Shown here: piece by piece, positions 45,638 through 57,179 of the stretch
Layout of the letters: the number at the start of each line of letters is the position of its first letter
How positions within the stretch are numbered: the stretch's first letter is position 1
Assembly (NCBI GenBank): GCA_947650285.1
Contig: CANTFL010000608.1
Location: forward strand, 248,001-312,000
DNA length: 64,000 nucleotides
Direction: 5' to 3'
Source of the DNA: Hyaloperonospora brassicae
Taxonomy: Eukaryota > Oomycota > Peronosporomycetes > Peronosporales > Peronosporaceae
Position numbers and translations under genes: made by a program
The notes under the pieces: generated by a model
Database searches by the model: none
Told to the model about the DNA's origin: nothing
The model's input: the letters and a program-made list of their open reading frames with translations, nothing else

Positions 45638-46615
45638 TCAGACCGAGATTGTGCAAGCTTCTCCCCTCGCTCCTTCTTCAAAGACTTTACCAACAATCGA
45701 CGCCATTATCTTGGCACGCACAACAGGTCGATCTTCCAAGTACGCTGCAATCTGCTGCCGCGTATGGCCAATAATCGTCTTGACCCTTGCCGCATGACTT
45801 GCTCGGACCAGTACCGTCGCTTCGTCAATCACCTTTTGCACTCGATCGTCCATCTGCTCACGGTCACGAGCCTGCAAGCAAGCCACGAAAAACAAAGCCA
45901 CCAAGGCACAACGCGCATCAGCTCCATCACTCTCGCCCTCAATCGTCTCGAGCCCACGCGTTGTCACCTCGGCCAACGTCCCCGACATCACACTCAACGG
46001 CTTCGGCTGCCAAAAGTCCGTCGACAAGCGACACGCGCTCTTCACGTGCGCGTCAAACTCGTCCAGCGCAACGTCCAGCTCCCACGCGAACGGCCGCAAC
46101 AGACCGTCTCGATCCGGCAACACGTTCACGGGCGCAGCTTCGACCTTTACGTTCCGCCACGCAGTCGAGTGCAGCGTCACGTCCAAGAGGCCGTGTGTCG
46201 ACGACCCCTTGCGATGCGGGCGCAGACAGGCGGCCCCGCTGCTGTCCCCCAGACCAGAGGCCTCCCAGCCAAGCTCGCTGCCTCGACTCCCTCGCTCGAG
46301 TGACATGGGCCCACCACCGTCGGCGACCGGCGCACTTAACGGGCGCCGCAGCTTCTGCCGCGCCGATCGCCGCTCTTCCGCGCGCTTCTGCTTCGACCGC
46401 TTGGCCGGCGATCCGCCCCGTTCGCCCGTGCGCAGCTGCTGGTACCGACTCTTCGCGTAGGTCAGGCGCTCCATCTCGCGCTCCTGCGCCATCACGTCGG
46501 CGAACAGCACGCGGCCTGTGGTGCGCCGGAGAGTGCGTCGCGGCTCCCCGTCGGGCGACTCGCGGCGGCGCTTGGGGCGCTCGTCCGTCACGTCGATCAC
46601 TTCGGTGCGCTCCAT
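45638..46615 (-). CDS. Hypothetical protein, charged N-terminus
   Basis: 325 residues from an ATG at 46615. The first 130 residues are basic and Ser/Arg-rich and look disordered. The C-terminal 190 residues look folded, with RPFAWELDVALDEFDAHVKS, DARCALVALFFVACLQARDR and RVQKVIDEATVLVRASHAAR. It lies head-to-tail with the EZH gene, about 200 bases between stop and next ATG, and head-to-head with the PP2C gene. I recognise no family. A nuclear role would fit the basic N-terminus but is a guess. Confidence 0.7.
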   Translation of the reverse strand: MERTEVIDVTDERPKRRRESPDGEPRRTLRRTTGRVLFADVMAQEREMERLTYAKSRYQQLRTGERGGSPAKRSKQKRAEERRSARQKLRRPLSAPVADGGGPMSLERGSRGSELGWEASGLGDSSGAACLRPHRKGSSTHGLLDVTLHSTAWRNVKVEAAPVNVLPDRDGLLRPFAWELDVALDEFDAHVKSACRLSTDFWQPKPLSVMSGTLAEVTTRGLETIEGESDGADARCALVALFFVACLQARDREQMDDRVQKVIDEATVLVRASHAARVKTIIGHTRQQIAAYLEDRPVVRAKIMASIVGKVFEEGARGEACTISV

Positions 46616-46954
46616 CGCGCGCGCGTCGGTCTGCGTGTGGGTCAGTATCGCCTTTGGATTCGTTTAGAGAGGGAGGCGACAAAGGCTGGCGGGCGTGGAC
46701 CCTGCGAGATCGAATGGGCGACGGCGGCGATCGCTTTGGAGAGGGACGCAGCGACGCGCGGTCGGGTTTTATACCACCGTAAGTGGTGGTTTCGTTGTTG
46801 TTTTTGTTGTTGTTGTTTTTGTTGTTGTTGTTTTTTTGGTTTCGTTGCTGTTGGTTTCGTTGGTGGGTTGGTGTTGGTTTGGTTGGTTGTTGGTTTGGTT
46901 GTTAAATTCAATGCCGAAACCGGTGTTTTAAACCGCGACACGGTTTGACACAAT
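46616..46954. promoter_or_regulatory. Divergent promoter region with (TTG)n tract
   Basis: The 339 bases between two divergent start codons must hold both promoters. About 100 bases (46790-46896) are a T/G-rich run made of TTG and GGTTTG units. No initiator motif could be placed with confidence. Confidence 0.5.
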
Positions 46955-48449
46955 ATGACGGCACTGCTACCGCTGCTTCGACGGCGCTGCTCGGGCGGTC
47001 ACACTGCGGGTGCGTTGTTGGCTCGGGCTGCACGTGGACGCAGCGCGAGACGCGGCTTTCGTGCGCACGGACAGCGGTCGGCGGCGCTGCGACTCGACTC
47101 GGGCGCGTGTGGACTGCCGCACCCGCAGAAACGGGCCACGGGCGGAGAAGACGCGTGGTTCATATGCGACAATACGGTCGGCGTGGCGGACGGCGTGGGC
47201 GGCTGGGCCCGTAAAGTACGGACTGTCGTATTGCAATACAACGCGAGACAGAGCGGTTCGATGGTTTCGGTCGTGGTACTGTTTTAGTGACATTACTATC
47301 TGGTTGGGGTTTTTTGTGTGCCTTGTGTCTTGTGTCTGTGTGTGGGGGGGGGTAGGGGATCGACTCGGGCGAGTATTCCCGGACACTGATGGCGTCGGCC
47401 GAGCATATGGTGACAGTAGCCACGGAGAGGCCGACGCCATTGCAAGTGCTGACGGAAGCGCATCAGAACGCACAGGTTTCGCGAGATGGATACAGGATCT
47501 CAAGTGTGGAAATCTCGAAGCTCACATGACATTTGTTGTTGTTGTTATTGTTGTTGTTATTGCGTTGTTATCGTGTTGTTGTTGTTGCTGTTGTTGTTGT
47601 TATTGTGTTGTTGTTGTTGTTGTGGTTGTTGTTGTTGTGTTTGTTGCATGGTCCGATAGTGTCTGGGCAGCTCAACGGCGTGTATCGTGCAGCTGGACGG
47701 TGAGGTGCTGCTTAATGAGGTGGCTGTGGGGAAGTGAATGTCGATCGAACGTGTGCGTTGGCATTGTCGTGCAGACGCGATGCTGCGCGCAATCAATTTG
47801 GGCGACTCGGGCTTTTTGCTCTGTCGATTGCATCCGGACGAAGACGCGCGCGGTGCGCGAAAATGGCAGATTGTGCACGAGACGCTGCACCAGTGCCATT
47901 ACTTTAACTGTCCGTACCAGCTGGGCTACGGTGCGAACGGCGACACGGTGTGTATTGCTTGCGCTGGCTGATGTGAAACGGAATGGAACGATGTGACGTC
48001 TGTTGTCGCTTGTGTTGGACCAAGCCTGAGATGGGCGAAGTGTACGAGTTAAAAGCGCAGGAAGGTGACGTGATCGTGCTGGGCACCGACGGACTGTACG
48101 TTTGTGTGCCTCTTTTGACGATGACTTGTTTGGTGGGTTGTAGACTGAAAGATGATGTGCTTGGACCATCTCTTTATGTTGTCGTAGCTTTGACAATCTG
48201 TATTCAGAGCAGATTGCAAGTCTGTTGGACACAGTGTTACCATCCACGCAAGAGGAGCATAACCAGCTTAGCATGGACAAGATTGCGTCGTGCATTGCCC
48301 ACACGGCGCACGAGGTTGCAAAAGGTACCAAGACGAAGACGCCGTTTGCAGTAGCAGCACAGCAAGCAGGCTACGAGTATCTCGGTGGAAAAATGGACGA
48401 CATCACAGTCGTTACGAGTCTGGTGACGGGCGATTGGGCACAGAAATGA
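46955..48449 (+). CDS. PTC7-like mitochondrial PP2C phosphatase (6 exons)
   Basis: Exons: 46955-47215, 47356-47505, 47660-47699, 47775-47947, 48025-48095, 48188-48449; 318 residues. The N-terminus is Arg-rich and lacks acids for about 45 residues, like a mitochondrial targeting signal. Then come [48 protein letters not shown] and DDITVV. These are the metal-binding Asp motifs and order of the PTC7/PPTC7 branch of PP2C. In yeast and animals that branch dephosphorylates mitochondrial proteins and supports coenzyme Q synthesis. The exon 5 donor at 48096 is chosen because it restores DGLFDN. The second intron holds a long (TTG)n repeat. Confidence 0.88.
47534..47648. repeat. (TTG)n repeat in a PP2C intron
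   Basis: GTT/TTG triplets with occasional ATT interruptions fill most of the second intron of the phosphatase gene. Confidence 0.9.
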
Positions 48450-50425
48450 AGCGAGTTGTAAACCAGGCGGGGTCAACTACCTCGGTCGACTTTACATTGC
48501 GTTGGCAAGTTTCTCGCGTGACGCTATTGCGAAGGCTGGATCTCTAGTGTGCTGAGCTCCGAATCGTTGGACACAGGACATGCTTTGCTATGCTCGCGTC
48601 AAAAAGTGCTTTTTTGCCGACAATCTTGCTGCGGCGGGATTGTTCGGGTGCATGTCGATAGCTTCCGATTCTTTTTGGATTGCATTCGTTTCGGGTGCTG
48701 CGTCAAGGCAAATGCGGCCAGGAAATGAGATTGTGAAGGACATAATGCAGGGTTCAACATTTGACAAATAAAACGCAAAATCGCATCGGTATTGCAAAGT
48801 GCTTTTTTCGCCCATGCCAAAAACAAACGGCTTTACAGTCTCGAAAAAGTCCGGAAGAAAAAGCGTCTTTCTCGGTGCTTTTTTTGCGAGTCAAGCAACA
48901 CCATTGTGACTTTTGCAACATGCCACTTTTCCGCGTGACGTCTTTGACAGGTCTATTTGGATAGAGCGTTACAGGAGAAGTAACGTACGTTGACGTGTCT
49001 GATGCAGTAAGGATCACATACACACTTTTCGCTCTCTATAGGCAGATTACTTGTTGATGGAGTAGAGTTGGGCCTGTACAAGATTCGTCGTTTGCTGTAC
49101 ACTATCCATTGCAGCAATTAATGTTGTACCAGTTTCCGTCACTCAATATGGACACGATCCGTTCGACATCAAAAACCTGCTCGAGACGAAGTGGCAAAGA
49201 CAGATCATGCCAGGGGTATATGCAATTGGATTGTGAGCTCTACATGCCGCAGAGAGTTGCGGTAAGAAAAATGCGATGATCGTATCGCGAAAGCTCTTCA
49301 GGATTTTGTTGCAATCTGCATCTGGTCCTTCGGGTTCAGTAACAAAGGCATGAGAGCTGCTCTAGATATGTAAAAGAGTATAGCAAGCTCGTGGGATATT
49401 GGAAGCGTATCGCTCTTGTGATCATGTCTATACTTCTTCATTTGGTCGACTTAGCTGACGAGTGGTAACAAGAATCTCGTCTGTCGTCATCTGAGCAAAA
49501 TCGATGGTGAATTGCCCTAAAGTTGTCTTTTCAAGGTGATAGCGTCACGTAGATTACCAGATTGATGTGTAGCAATTGACGCTCAGCGGAGATTTCAGGC
49601 TTCTGGTATCTTGGCTGCATCATGTTTTGGCAAAGAATCGACCTGCTCAAATGCTGATCAACCTGCCGCTCTTAGTTCATCTCCATTCGTCTTGACGGCT
49701 CGCGATCGAGGCTGATTGACGATTTCGGAACATAGCACAACGCATGTCAACATGCCCGTACCGAGCAAGTGTGTGCTATGCGGCTTGTAGTGGGCGATAA
49801 GTATCGAAGCCCGTGCCGGCAAAACCCGTGTCTCGTGTTTTGCTCAAAGCACTTGTTTTCCAAACAAGTATCTCGAGTTTGTTCATCAGCTCTTGCAAAT
49901 AGCATTTAGTCGTGCCGAGCGCATGCTAGAAATCGAAACAATGTCGGTGGAATCAGACAATTTTGTGCTACTCGTATATTTTGCCAGCCTTGTTCAAGTT
50001 TGGCTGTTTGTGATTCTAAAAGCCCAGGTTAGCAACTACGAAAGCAATCAAGAGCAGGAGTACCTAGGTCTCATTAAAACTAGGTATCTTCTCTAGATGT
50101 GGGGCCATCGACGCAGACGCGTTTGGCATCGAAACAATACGACATACGACAGCTATGCGAATGCACACCAAACGCCAGATCCAGCAAATCGGATGCAAAA
50201 GGCACCTACGCTTCAGTGTCCTTACGACGACAATCAAGTTGAGCAGCATGCTCTACAGCAATTTGGTCGGACTTCTTCACTCGCAACTCAACGATTCATC
50301 CACGAAAATGAGGCACTACGACCGCAAAGTCGTGGCACTCCACACGCTAAAACCAGCCCGCTACATTATCAAAGAGACTGCCCCGTGCAGACTGCTACGT
50401 GGACAGCTTAAAACCTCTGCTAAAT
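48450..50425. other. Intergenic, about 2 kb
   Basis: Only short frames are present (for example 48580-48771 and 49893-50096, both plus), with no motif. The short string GTGCTTTTTT recurs at about 48605, 48798 and 48877. The rest holds nothing I can name. Confidence 0.5.
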
Positions 50426-53400
50426 CTAACTACGCTTCCTATGCGTTCGGTGCTTCTGGCAAAATGCTTGCAGTTGTCCCCCTTCTTTCATAAACATATC
50501 GTAAGTCCCTCTCGATTCACGGCCACATTGCGGGTGGAAGTACGTCGAGCATGAACTTCGCATGCATTTGATACAGCCACCTTTCTTCCCGCACAAAGCG
50601 CAAGTCGTGTTTTTCATCTCCTCAACAGCAGCTGCAACGTTTCTGACTCCGTTCATGCGCTCCACATCCGAAAATTGAACACCGGGCGCCCACAGGGCGC
50701 ACACCACATGTACCCATTTGCCTTCGCATGTCTTTTTGAACGCACTTTTAGGGCGCTTTAGAGGACATAACTCGCACGGCTGGAACACGAACAAGTGTCA
50801 ACATCGCATCATCAAACCGTCATAAAAGAGCTGCAAAGAGTTCCGTACCGCATCTGCAGTAGAATCCGTCCGCTCAGCACAATAGTCGCAGAACCATGGC
50901 TCGTCCCCTTCAGGCACTGATTTGATTCCATAACAGTACTGGAAGAGAGAGTGTAAGCTCAAACATACTCGGGTGACGGCAGCTGATCTAGAACTCGTAC
51001 CTGATGAACAGCGACAGAACACTTCTCACACTGCACGATGGGATCGTCAAGATAGCCTTGGTCGCTGAAGCATACTCGGCACCACATGTCTTCGTCCTCT
51101 TGCGGGTCAACGTCTTCTCTAACAGCTTTTCGAGATTTGCCACCAGCTTTTGCTTTGGGTTTATGCAGACGACTCCTGGTAGCCTCCTTCGCCGTCTCTT
51201 CCTCTTCTTCATCATAAGCATCTTCTTCTTCCTCCTCTTCTTCCTCCTCTTCCTCCTCCTCTTCCTCTTCCTCTTCCTCTTCTTCTTCTTCCTCCTCTTC
51301 CTCCTCTTCTTCCTCTTCCTCCTCTTCCTCTTCCCTATGTTCTTGTACCTCTTGCTCCTCCTCGGAACCGCTTGCACGTTCTTCGGTCGTATCTCCAACA
51401 ACGGTCAGTCGGAGTTGATCAGCATGCTTATTGTTGACGAATGCAGATGGTAAGTCCGTCTCTCTTGACGATTTACTGAGCTTCGTCTGTACCTTTCGGA
51501 TCTTGCTTGCCACTTTTACAAGACTGTAGCTTCCGCTGCTTTTGGACGCCTTCAGCTTAATACGAATACCGCTCAATGCACAACCGCTGGGTGATGAAAC
51601 TCGCGTATTCTTACTACCGGACGCTTGGCGGGCTGCTTTCTTGCGCTTCGGTGGGCCAATTTCATCATTACCGAACTCGCCCTTACGCTTGTGGCCCTTC
51701 CGGTCTTTCTTTCTATCGGCCTGTGGACTCCGCTTGCGACGGGCACCACCTTTTTTTACTTTCAGCGGCTGCTCTTTTGGTCCATCGAGGAACTCAATAT
51801 ACATCAACTCGCCCCCGACGTCTTGGCTACGCCGACGTTTGGGACGCTCAATCACCTGTAGCCACTCGGTGGCAACCTCTCGGACGTTCACGACTCCCTT
51901 AATAACGCGACCAGTGACCTTCAATTCAATCAAGATCGAGAGCACTTGGTCAGCGTCTGCTAATGACTTGCCTCGTTGTCGCTCCTTGACAACTGCACGA
52001 GCCAATTCGCGCAGCTGCGAGAGAAATGCTCTGACATCATCTTGTGAAGCCGTTTTAAGCCAGCCTTCTTGAACTTTCGTCATAAGCACTTGCACAGGCT
52101 TAGGGCCAAGAACCTTCTCCCAGAACTTCTCGTCGTTGAAGTCGATTGTGGAGTCTGCCGATTCCGACGTGAAGGATGCCTTCGAGAACGAAAGTGCGGT
52201 GGTCTGAGAAACCGGCGCGGATCTAGAATTACCGTCGTCACCTCCACTAGTCCCATCGTTCCCGTCAGCTTTCTCCCCACTCTTTGTAGGGTCGTACCGG
52301 ATTGTTCGACTGTTCGACAGCAGGTGGTCGATATCCAGCTCGTTGATTGCACGGTTCTCGGGATCCAGCTCGTCGTCTTCACCCATGATAGCATAAGCTC
52401 CGTACCTGATCATCATCTCAACCTTGTCGCGGTCCAATGACATCAATGACATCATGTTACCACTACTGTCATCTTCACCATCAAACTCGTTGCGAACCCC
52501 ACCGGTCTCAAACACGGCGTGATGCATTCCAAGCTTCTTTGACGCAATCTCAAACATCTGAGCTTCGTATGTCTTTTTCGTCACTAGACGATAAATATTC
52601 ACTGACTGTGTTTGGCCGATGCGGTGACAGCGCGCCACCGCTTGAAGATCATTTTGAGGGTTCCAATCACTGTCAAATAAGATCACAACCGACGCCGCAA
52701 TAAGGTTGATACCCACCCCACCTGCACGAGTACTTAGGAGGAAGGCAAATGTGTCGGAATTCGGGCTATTGAAACGGTCGATTGCTGCTTGACGCAAGTT
52801 GCCGCGAACAGATCCATCAAGACGCTCCATGCTATAGCCTCGTAACTGGCACATGTCTTCGATAATGTCCAACATGATCTTAAACTGCGAAAAAATGAGC
52901 ACCTTCTTCTTTTCCTGTCGAAACTTGGTGAGCAGCTTGTCGAGCAGTACAGTCTTACCGCTTGCTTGTATCAGCACTTTCATTCGAAGTTGGTCGTCGA
53001 AGCCCATACACTCCTTGTCTTCGACACCTCGAATCAAAAACGGGTGATTGCAGCATTTCCGTAACTCCATCTCAACGTTGACTAAATTGGCAACGGTGCC
53101 AGATGCTCCCATGTTCAAAAACTGGCGGTTGCGTTCAAATATAGCACGGTAATATTTTTTCTGCAACGTTGTCAATTCCACATCTACAATCGTCTCTTCT
53201 TTTGGTGGAATACTCTTCTCCACGTCCTCTTTCACTCGTCGGAGCATGTACGGTCTCAACTGTTCATGCAATTGAGCAACCTGTTCAGCCGTATTTAGAT
53301 CACCAAACTCATCATAGAACTCTTGCTGGCTCGGAAATTTTTCAGGCTCGATGAAGTTCAGCAGACACCAGAGCTCGAACACGCCGTTCTGCAGTGGCGT

Positions 53401-56400
53401 GCCTGTCATCAACAGGCATGAATCCCACGTGAAGCCATGAAGCACCTGAAGCAACTTCGCTTCGCGGTTTTTCAGCTTATGGGCTTCATCGATTACAATG
53501 TACCGCCAATGGATGGGCTCTAGGAATTCTGCATCCATCATGAGGGTCTGGTATGACGTAACCAAAACGTTGAACTTGTAAATACCTCGCTTGCGGTGAG
53601 CTTCACTCGCATAATAGAACTCTTGTTCACGGATAAAACCGCGAATATCAGAACCTCCTTCCGAGTCGTGGTACACCACGCAGTTCATAGAAGTCCATGT
53701 TTCAATCTCTCGCTTCCAGTTTCCCAATGTTGCAAGCGGAGCAACAACCAGAAACGGACCTCGGATAAACTCCTGCTGACGCAAATGCTCTAGGATCGAA
53801 GTGGCTTGAACGGTCTTACCTAGACCCATTTCATCCGCGAGAATGCAATTGCGACGGTTGTACCAGCAAAAGGTTAGCCAGTTCAGACCTTCGAGCTGGT
53901 AAGACCGCAACGTGTTCTGGTTATTGTATGCCGGAGATTCTTGGTACTTCGCCCACGTTGACGGCTCTGGTCGAATATCTGCATATGTTGCAGGGTGAGC
54001 ACCATTGATAACAGGGGGGTGATTAAATCGATGGTAAGCAGCAATTTTACGGTCATCTGTGATCTCGTCTTCCCATTCCCACGTGCTATCGACATAGCTC
54101 ATGTCGCGCCACTTCACAAGATACTTGACACCTCTCTTCTTCGGCACCTTTGGTCGGTCTCCAAATTCGCTAGCATCTTTTTCCATGCGATGAACAAGGT
54201 ACGGGTTTGCCTCCTCGGACTCCTCAACCTCCTTTGCGTTCAACACACGGTCCACTTCGATGAACGAGACGCTGAAATAATTGCTAAGATCCTTCTCGTC
54301 GCCAACAACGACCGTCTCTCGTGCTTCCTCTACCAAGCGACTGTTCTTCTGAAGGAAACGTTTCATGCGCTGGATGGCGTGCTGGCCAAACTCCTCGATT
54401 TCTCTTACAGAGAGCCAGTTAACGTGGAGATACGACGTGTCCTTCCACTTGATCAGAAATTCCATGGACACTTCACTATCGTTCCGGTTCTGTCTATGGA
54501 ATCGTACGCTAACAATTGTATCGATCTGTGGGCCCCTCGACGCTTTCTTCTGCTCGGGTTTCGCGGACTTTTCTTCGTCGCTCAGCTCGAAGTTGAGCTT
54601 TTCTTCCACATATTTCTTCTTTGCTTTGCCGGCATTACGCCCTGATCGACGCGCAGGTTGTTCATCCTTCAACACCTTCGAAGCTGAGATGCCATTGTCG
54701 GATTCGCTTTCATCTTCATCCTCGTCTGAAAACTTCTTCTTCCCGCGACCTCGTTTGACTTTCTTCTTTTTAGCTGGCTTTCCAGAAGCACCTGATGCAA
54801 AGCTCTTCTTTTTGCTCCTGCTCGCATTAGGCTGAATGTAATTCAAAGCCATTGTCTTCAACGCGCGGCTCAAAATCTCGTTCGGTATGTTGCCCCCGGT
54901 CGATGTAAACTTGAATACCATAATCTGTGCACGCAATTGCTCCTTTTGCTCCACTGTAAAGGCAGCGCGAAGGGGCGGCCGTCGACGCTGCACTGGCTGC
55001 ATGTCGCGAACATTCGAGGTCGTAACGGGAATACTCGAGTTTGCACCGTTGCCTGCAGGGTTCATGAACTGGACAGCTCCATTGCCGTACGTTTGGTGGA
55101 TGTACTGATTGTACGTCATTGCTGCTTCCTTTTCGGTAGAAAATACGCCTAGTCGTCGAATACCGCCGCCATCCACATGCAACTCTGCGGCCCACTGCGT
55201 AGGCGAAATATACCTTACACCCATATGCCACATCCCAGTCGTAAATAGTTGCAAATTGTCCAACCCAACCGCCGACGTCTGTTGCCCTTTGCGGTAATAC
55301 GGGTTATCATGATAACGGCTACTCACCAAACCAATACCACCAGGCCGTCGGAATCGCAATAACACTGGACGCAGCGACTTCAGACGTGATACGACCCGTG
55401 CAAAGTCTGCCTGGGATTGAACGAGAAAGCCGTCCACTGCAATCAAATCATCGCCGATCGCTATCATACCGGAAGCTTCAGCTGGTCCCATCATTGTTTC
55501 CTCTGGACGGCGAAAGCTCGTCACCGTGACGGAGCCCAAGCGGACACTCATGTTCATACACAGTCCAATCGATCCTTTTTGAAGCAGGACTTCATACTCG
55601 TCGCCGGGAAACGGATTCTTCCATCCGTGAGCTCTCGTCTTTTCTGCGCCTAGTGATGCGCGTAGTACGTCTACAGCAAGAGCACCGGCCTGAGCCGGGG
55701 TGGACACGTTTTTTGCGTATGCACCCAGCCGAGTCAGTCTTGCACGATCCAGTGCATATGAGATCTCATCCAAGCGCTGAGGCACGAGAGAATTAGCAGC
55801 AAACGCGGCAGGATTCAATCCCGGATCACTGCTGCCTTGGCGCTGCACGCAAAGTAAAAACACGGCACAACTTCGTTACTAACATCACAATCGTACAACA
55901 AAGTAACGGATGCCATGCGTACATTTGGCCTGGCAGGTGGACTTTTTGTCGTCGGGGTTTCTTGCGCGACTGGCATGTTCCAACTCGAGTTGCTCGGGGT
56001 ATTTGTGGTCAATGTACTCGATTGTCCTTGCTCCATCCGTGCAGGTCCGACTGCCGGGCCGTCCTGTGGCGCAGTGTAAAACGACGGCGCATTGGTCTGG
56101 TGGTAGAACATTTGAGACTGCGACACCGCGCCACTACTCGAAGAACTGGTGCGGACACTGGTAGTATCGTTTCGCACATCAAAAGAAGACGCGCCACTTG
56201 CGCTGCTTGGCGCAGTATGGTTGTTAGCCACACTACGTTCATGCGGCTGCGACTGTGGTTTTACTGCACGTGGATCGCCACCCAGCGGCCGAATAGGCGT
56301 CGGTGACGAGGCCAAGAAGGTCGATGGAGCATACGGAAAGTGCATCTCGCGACTGCCATTTGGCTGCGTCTGTGCCTGTGTGTCAACACTCAGTGGCATG

Positions 56401-57179
56401 TCACCAGTACACTGCTGCTCGTCTCTCAGTTGCTGCATTGCAGCAATAGCACCTGTCTCATAGTCCCTCGGTCTTCCAGCTGAGACAACGTCCGTCGGCT
56501 CCTCACTCTTGTGCGCCAGCTGCTTTTCACTCTTGTGCGCCAGCTGCTTTTCACTCTTGTGCGTCTGCGGCTCTTCACTCTTGTGCGTCTGCGACTCTTC
56601 ACTCTTGTGCGTCTGCGGCTTGTCCCTCTCGTGTGTCTGCTGCTCGTCCCTCTTGCGTGCCCGCAGCGCTCCACCCTTATCTGCCTCGTCCTTCATCTGC
56701 TGCTCCTCGTCTCCAGCTTCTTGCCGCGACCCATCAGCTCCTGTTGCCTCCACTTCCTTCTTCACACCTCGTGCTCCACCAAGTGCTTCCCTCGACCCTC
56801 CACATTCGTCCGCATCGCGTTTCAAGTCCTTTTTTGCCTCTGTTTCACCTGCAGTTGTCCCATCCGCCTTCGCCACGCGCTCGTGCCGCCCAGCGCCAGT
56901 CTCTCTGCTCGCGTCCGTCTCGGCAGCTGTCGCCACCGTCTCCAGAGCCTCCGGCCTCGTCTCTATCGCCTCGTCCGCCTCTCGCCCGCCTCTCGGCTCC
57001 GTGTCGTCCTGCGCCTCTTCCTCCGGACCCGTAGCAACAGCCACAACTCGTCTACGCGCTGCAGCAGACTCCTCGGCACGCGGCGGCGGCTCCTCAACGC
57101 GCTTCTCCGCCCGCTGCGCCGCCGCCGCTTCCTCTTCCGCCGTCTGCTCCTGACGTGGCGCAGCGCTCACGACGTCCAT
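50426..57179 (-). CDS. Giant CHD-like chromatin remodeller with PDZ, AP2, QLQ, chromo, SNF2 and PHD domains
   Basis: Exons on the minus strand: 57179-55923, 55842-51001, 50938-50849, 50779-50426; 2180 residues, all joins in phase 0. The first ~420 residues are acidic/Ala-rich with an octapeptide repeat (QTHKSEEP-like). Approximate domains follow. PDZ 501-586 (KGSIGLCMNMSVR, GDDLIAVDGFLV). AP2-like 621-680 (MGVRYISPTQWAAELHV, RLGVFSTEKEAAMTYNQY). QLQ 711-749 (FTVEQKEQLRAQIMVFKF). Tandem chromodomains 859-919 and 946-1024 (FLIKWKDTSYLHVNW, YLVKWRDMSYVDSTWEWE). SNF2 ATPase from 1062 with DEMGLGKT and IDEAHKLKN, then the helicase C part with CHRIGQTQSVN. A Glu-rich tract lies at ~1915-1975. A PHD finger spans exons 2-3 (CRVCFSDQG, QCEKCSVAVHQYCYGI, PWFCDYC), then an extended PHD (PCELCPLK, WVHVVCALW, CALCGKKGGCIKC). 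It would move nucleosomes using ATP and read histone marks. Confidence 0.9.
51215..51345 (-). repeat. Poly-Glu coding tract
   Basis: CTC/CTT triplets on the plus strand encode about 40 nearly uninterrupted Glu residues between the helicase and PHD parts of the remodeller. All three plus frames are also open here because of the simple composition. Confidence 0.9.
56507..56650 (-). repeat. 24-base coding repeat (HKSE octapeptide)
   Basis: Six copies of a unit encoding QTHKSEEP-like octapeptides (variants ERDKP, KSEES, KSEKQ, with LAHKSEKQ twice) in the N-terminal exon of the remodeller. Confidence 0.9.

Noticed and set aside
45436..45696. 87-codon upstream extension of the EZH frame
   Set aside because: It overlaps the end of the gene at 45638 in another register and lacks conserved features; the ATG at 45435 is preferred.
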